33,971 nucleotides of DNA, taken from Gammaproteobacteria bacterium. GTDB lineage: Bacteria > Pseudomonadota > Gammaproteobacteria > Pseudomonadales > Azotimanducaceae. Below the pieces are notes generated by a model, which saw only the letters and a list, made by a program, of their open reading frames with translations, had not been told where the DNA came from and did not search any database. This document shows positions 33,536 through 33,971 of this stretch, piece by piece. Positions within the stretch are counted from its first letter, which is position 1; each line of letters begins with the position of its first letter. The position numbers and the translations under genes were made by a program. The DNA is taken from positions 1 to 33,971 of the forward strand of contig PBRP01000146.1 in NCBI GenBank assembly GCA_002726655.1. Direction: 5' to 3'.

Positions 33536-33971
33536 ATGATCGCAAAAGGAATTCAACTTTCGCTGCTTTTTGCCATTGCCACTATAGTCGCGGCAGAACC
33601 AGTGAGCCGGCCTGAAGCAGTCGCTTATGCGCTCATAGATGCGCCTGATATGGATGGCGATGTGCTGGGTGATAAAGCATGGCAGGGTGCCTCCGCAATG
33701 CGAGATTTTTCCCAGGTGAAACCCGTTGAAGGTGCACCTGCCAGCCAAAAGACCGAGGTGTTCATTGGCTACACAAAAGACACCTTGTATATCGGCGCAA
33801 TCTGTTATGACGACTATCCCGAAGGGATTATCGTCACGGACAGCAGGCGGGATGCTGGACTTGATGATACGGACAGTTTTCAGGTGATTCTTGACAGCTT
33901 CCGGGATCGTCAGAATGGGTTTGTGTTTGGCACTAACCCGGCTGGTATTGAATATGACGGGCAGGTCACCA
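33536..33971 (+). CDS. Secreted CBM9-like / DUF5916-type protein, N-terminal part only (runs off window)
   Basis: TAAGGA precedes the ATG, and the first 20 residues form a clear signal peptide (MIAKGIQLSLLFAIATIVAA). The next 125 residues form a CBM9-like beta-sandwich as found at the start of DUF5916 proteins: MDGDVLGDKAWQGAS, TEVFIGYTKDTLYIGAICYD, and DDTDSFQVILDSFRD with GFVFGTNPAG. In full-length relatives an outer-membrane-barrel-like domain follows; it lies beyond the window. The frame is open to base 33971. Partial because of the window edge, not broken. Confidence 0.82.
   Translation, partial: MIAKGIQLSLLFAIATIVAAEPVSRPEAVAYALIDAPDMDGDVLGDKAWQGASAMRDFSQVKPVEGAPASQKTEVFIGYTKDTLYIGAICYDDYPEGIIVTDSRRDAGLDDTDSFQVILDSFRDRQNGFVFGTNPAGIEYDGQVT

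Overview
The window looks like a chromosomal segment of a gammaproteobacterium, probably marine or environmental. This rests on gene families only (a secreted M4 protease with calcium-binding repeats, CDP-dideoxysugar genes, a CBM9-type outer-membrane protein start); no rRNA or other taxonomic marker is present. I saw no tRNA, rRNA, CRISPR array or intact insertion sequence.

Layout. (1) 231-4156: a large secreted M4 metallopeptidase followed by a small exported protein whose 3' end seems frameshifted. (2) 4159-10325, minus strand: a six-gene operon reading luciferase-like flavin oxidoreductase, 4Fe-4S/BFD-type ferredoxin, LarA-like (nickel-pincer superfamily) protein, Mog-domain protein, divergent NadC-like protein, nitronate-monooxygenase-like protein. 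I know no named pathway with this set, and it is the best candidate here for an undescribed system. The LarA-like protein keeps the His, Lys and His that hold the nickel-pincer cofactor at exactly LarA spacing, but has lost one catalytic His. (3) 10762-15289: a truncated O-antigen ligase, an M19 dipeptidase, and a GtrB-GtrA-TMTC-like glycosyltransferase trio. (4) 15347-25748: a mosaic surface-polysaccharide island with three radical SAM enzymes (one B12-binding type), two zinc-ribbon methyltransferases, an SDR epimerase/reductase, an HpcH-type aldolase, a ThDP enzyme resembling YerE, and decayed remnants of an IS3 transposase, a second GtrB and a HAD phosphatase. (5) 25886-33512: a YfhO-like membrane protein, the complete CDP-3,6-dideoxy-4-keto-hexose module ddhA-ddhB-ddhC, and a DUF2723 (TMEM260-like) membrane protein. 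(6) 33536-end: the start of a CBM9/DUF5916-like protein.

How the genes work together. DdhA, DdhB and DdhC convert glucose-1-phosphate to CDP-4-keto-3,6-dideoxyglucose. The ThDP enzyme could attach a two-carbon unit from pyruvate as YerE does for yersiniose, and the SDR could then reduce the product. Methyltransferases and radical SAM enzymes suggest further sugar or lipid modification, and the GtrA/GtrB/GT-C proteins suggest transfer from polyprenyl phosphate in the periplasm. The remnants of O-antigen ligase, GtrB, HAD phosphatase and transposase show that the island has been reshuffled and is partly decaying. Two otherwise well-conserved genes (the flavin oxidoreductase and the ThDP enzyme) lack any in-frame ATG, GTG or TTG at the expected N terminus.
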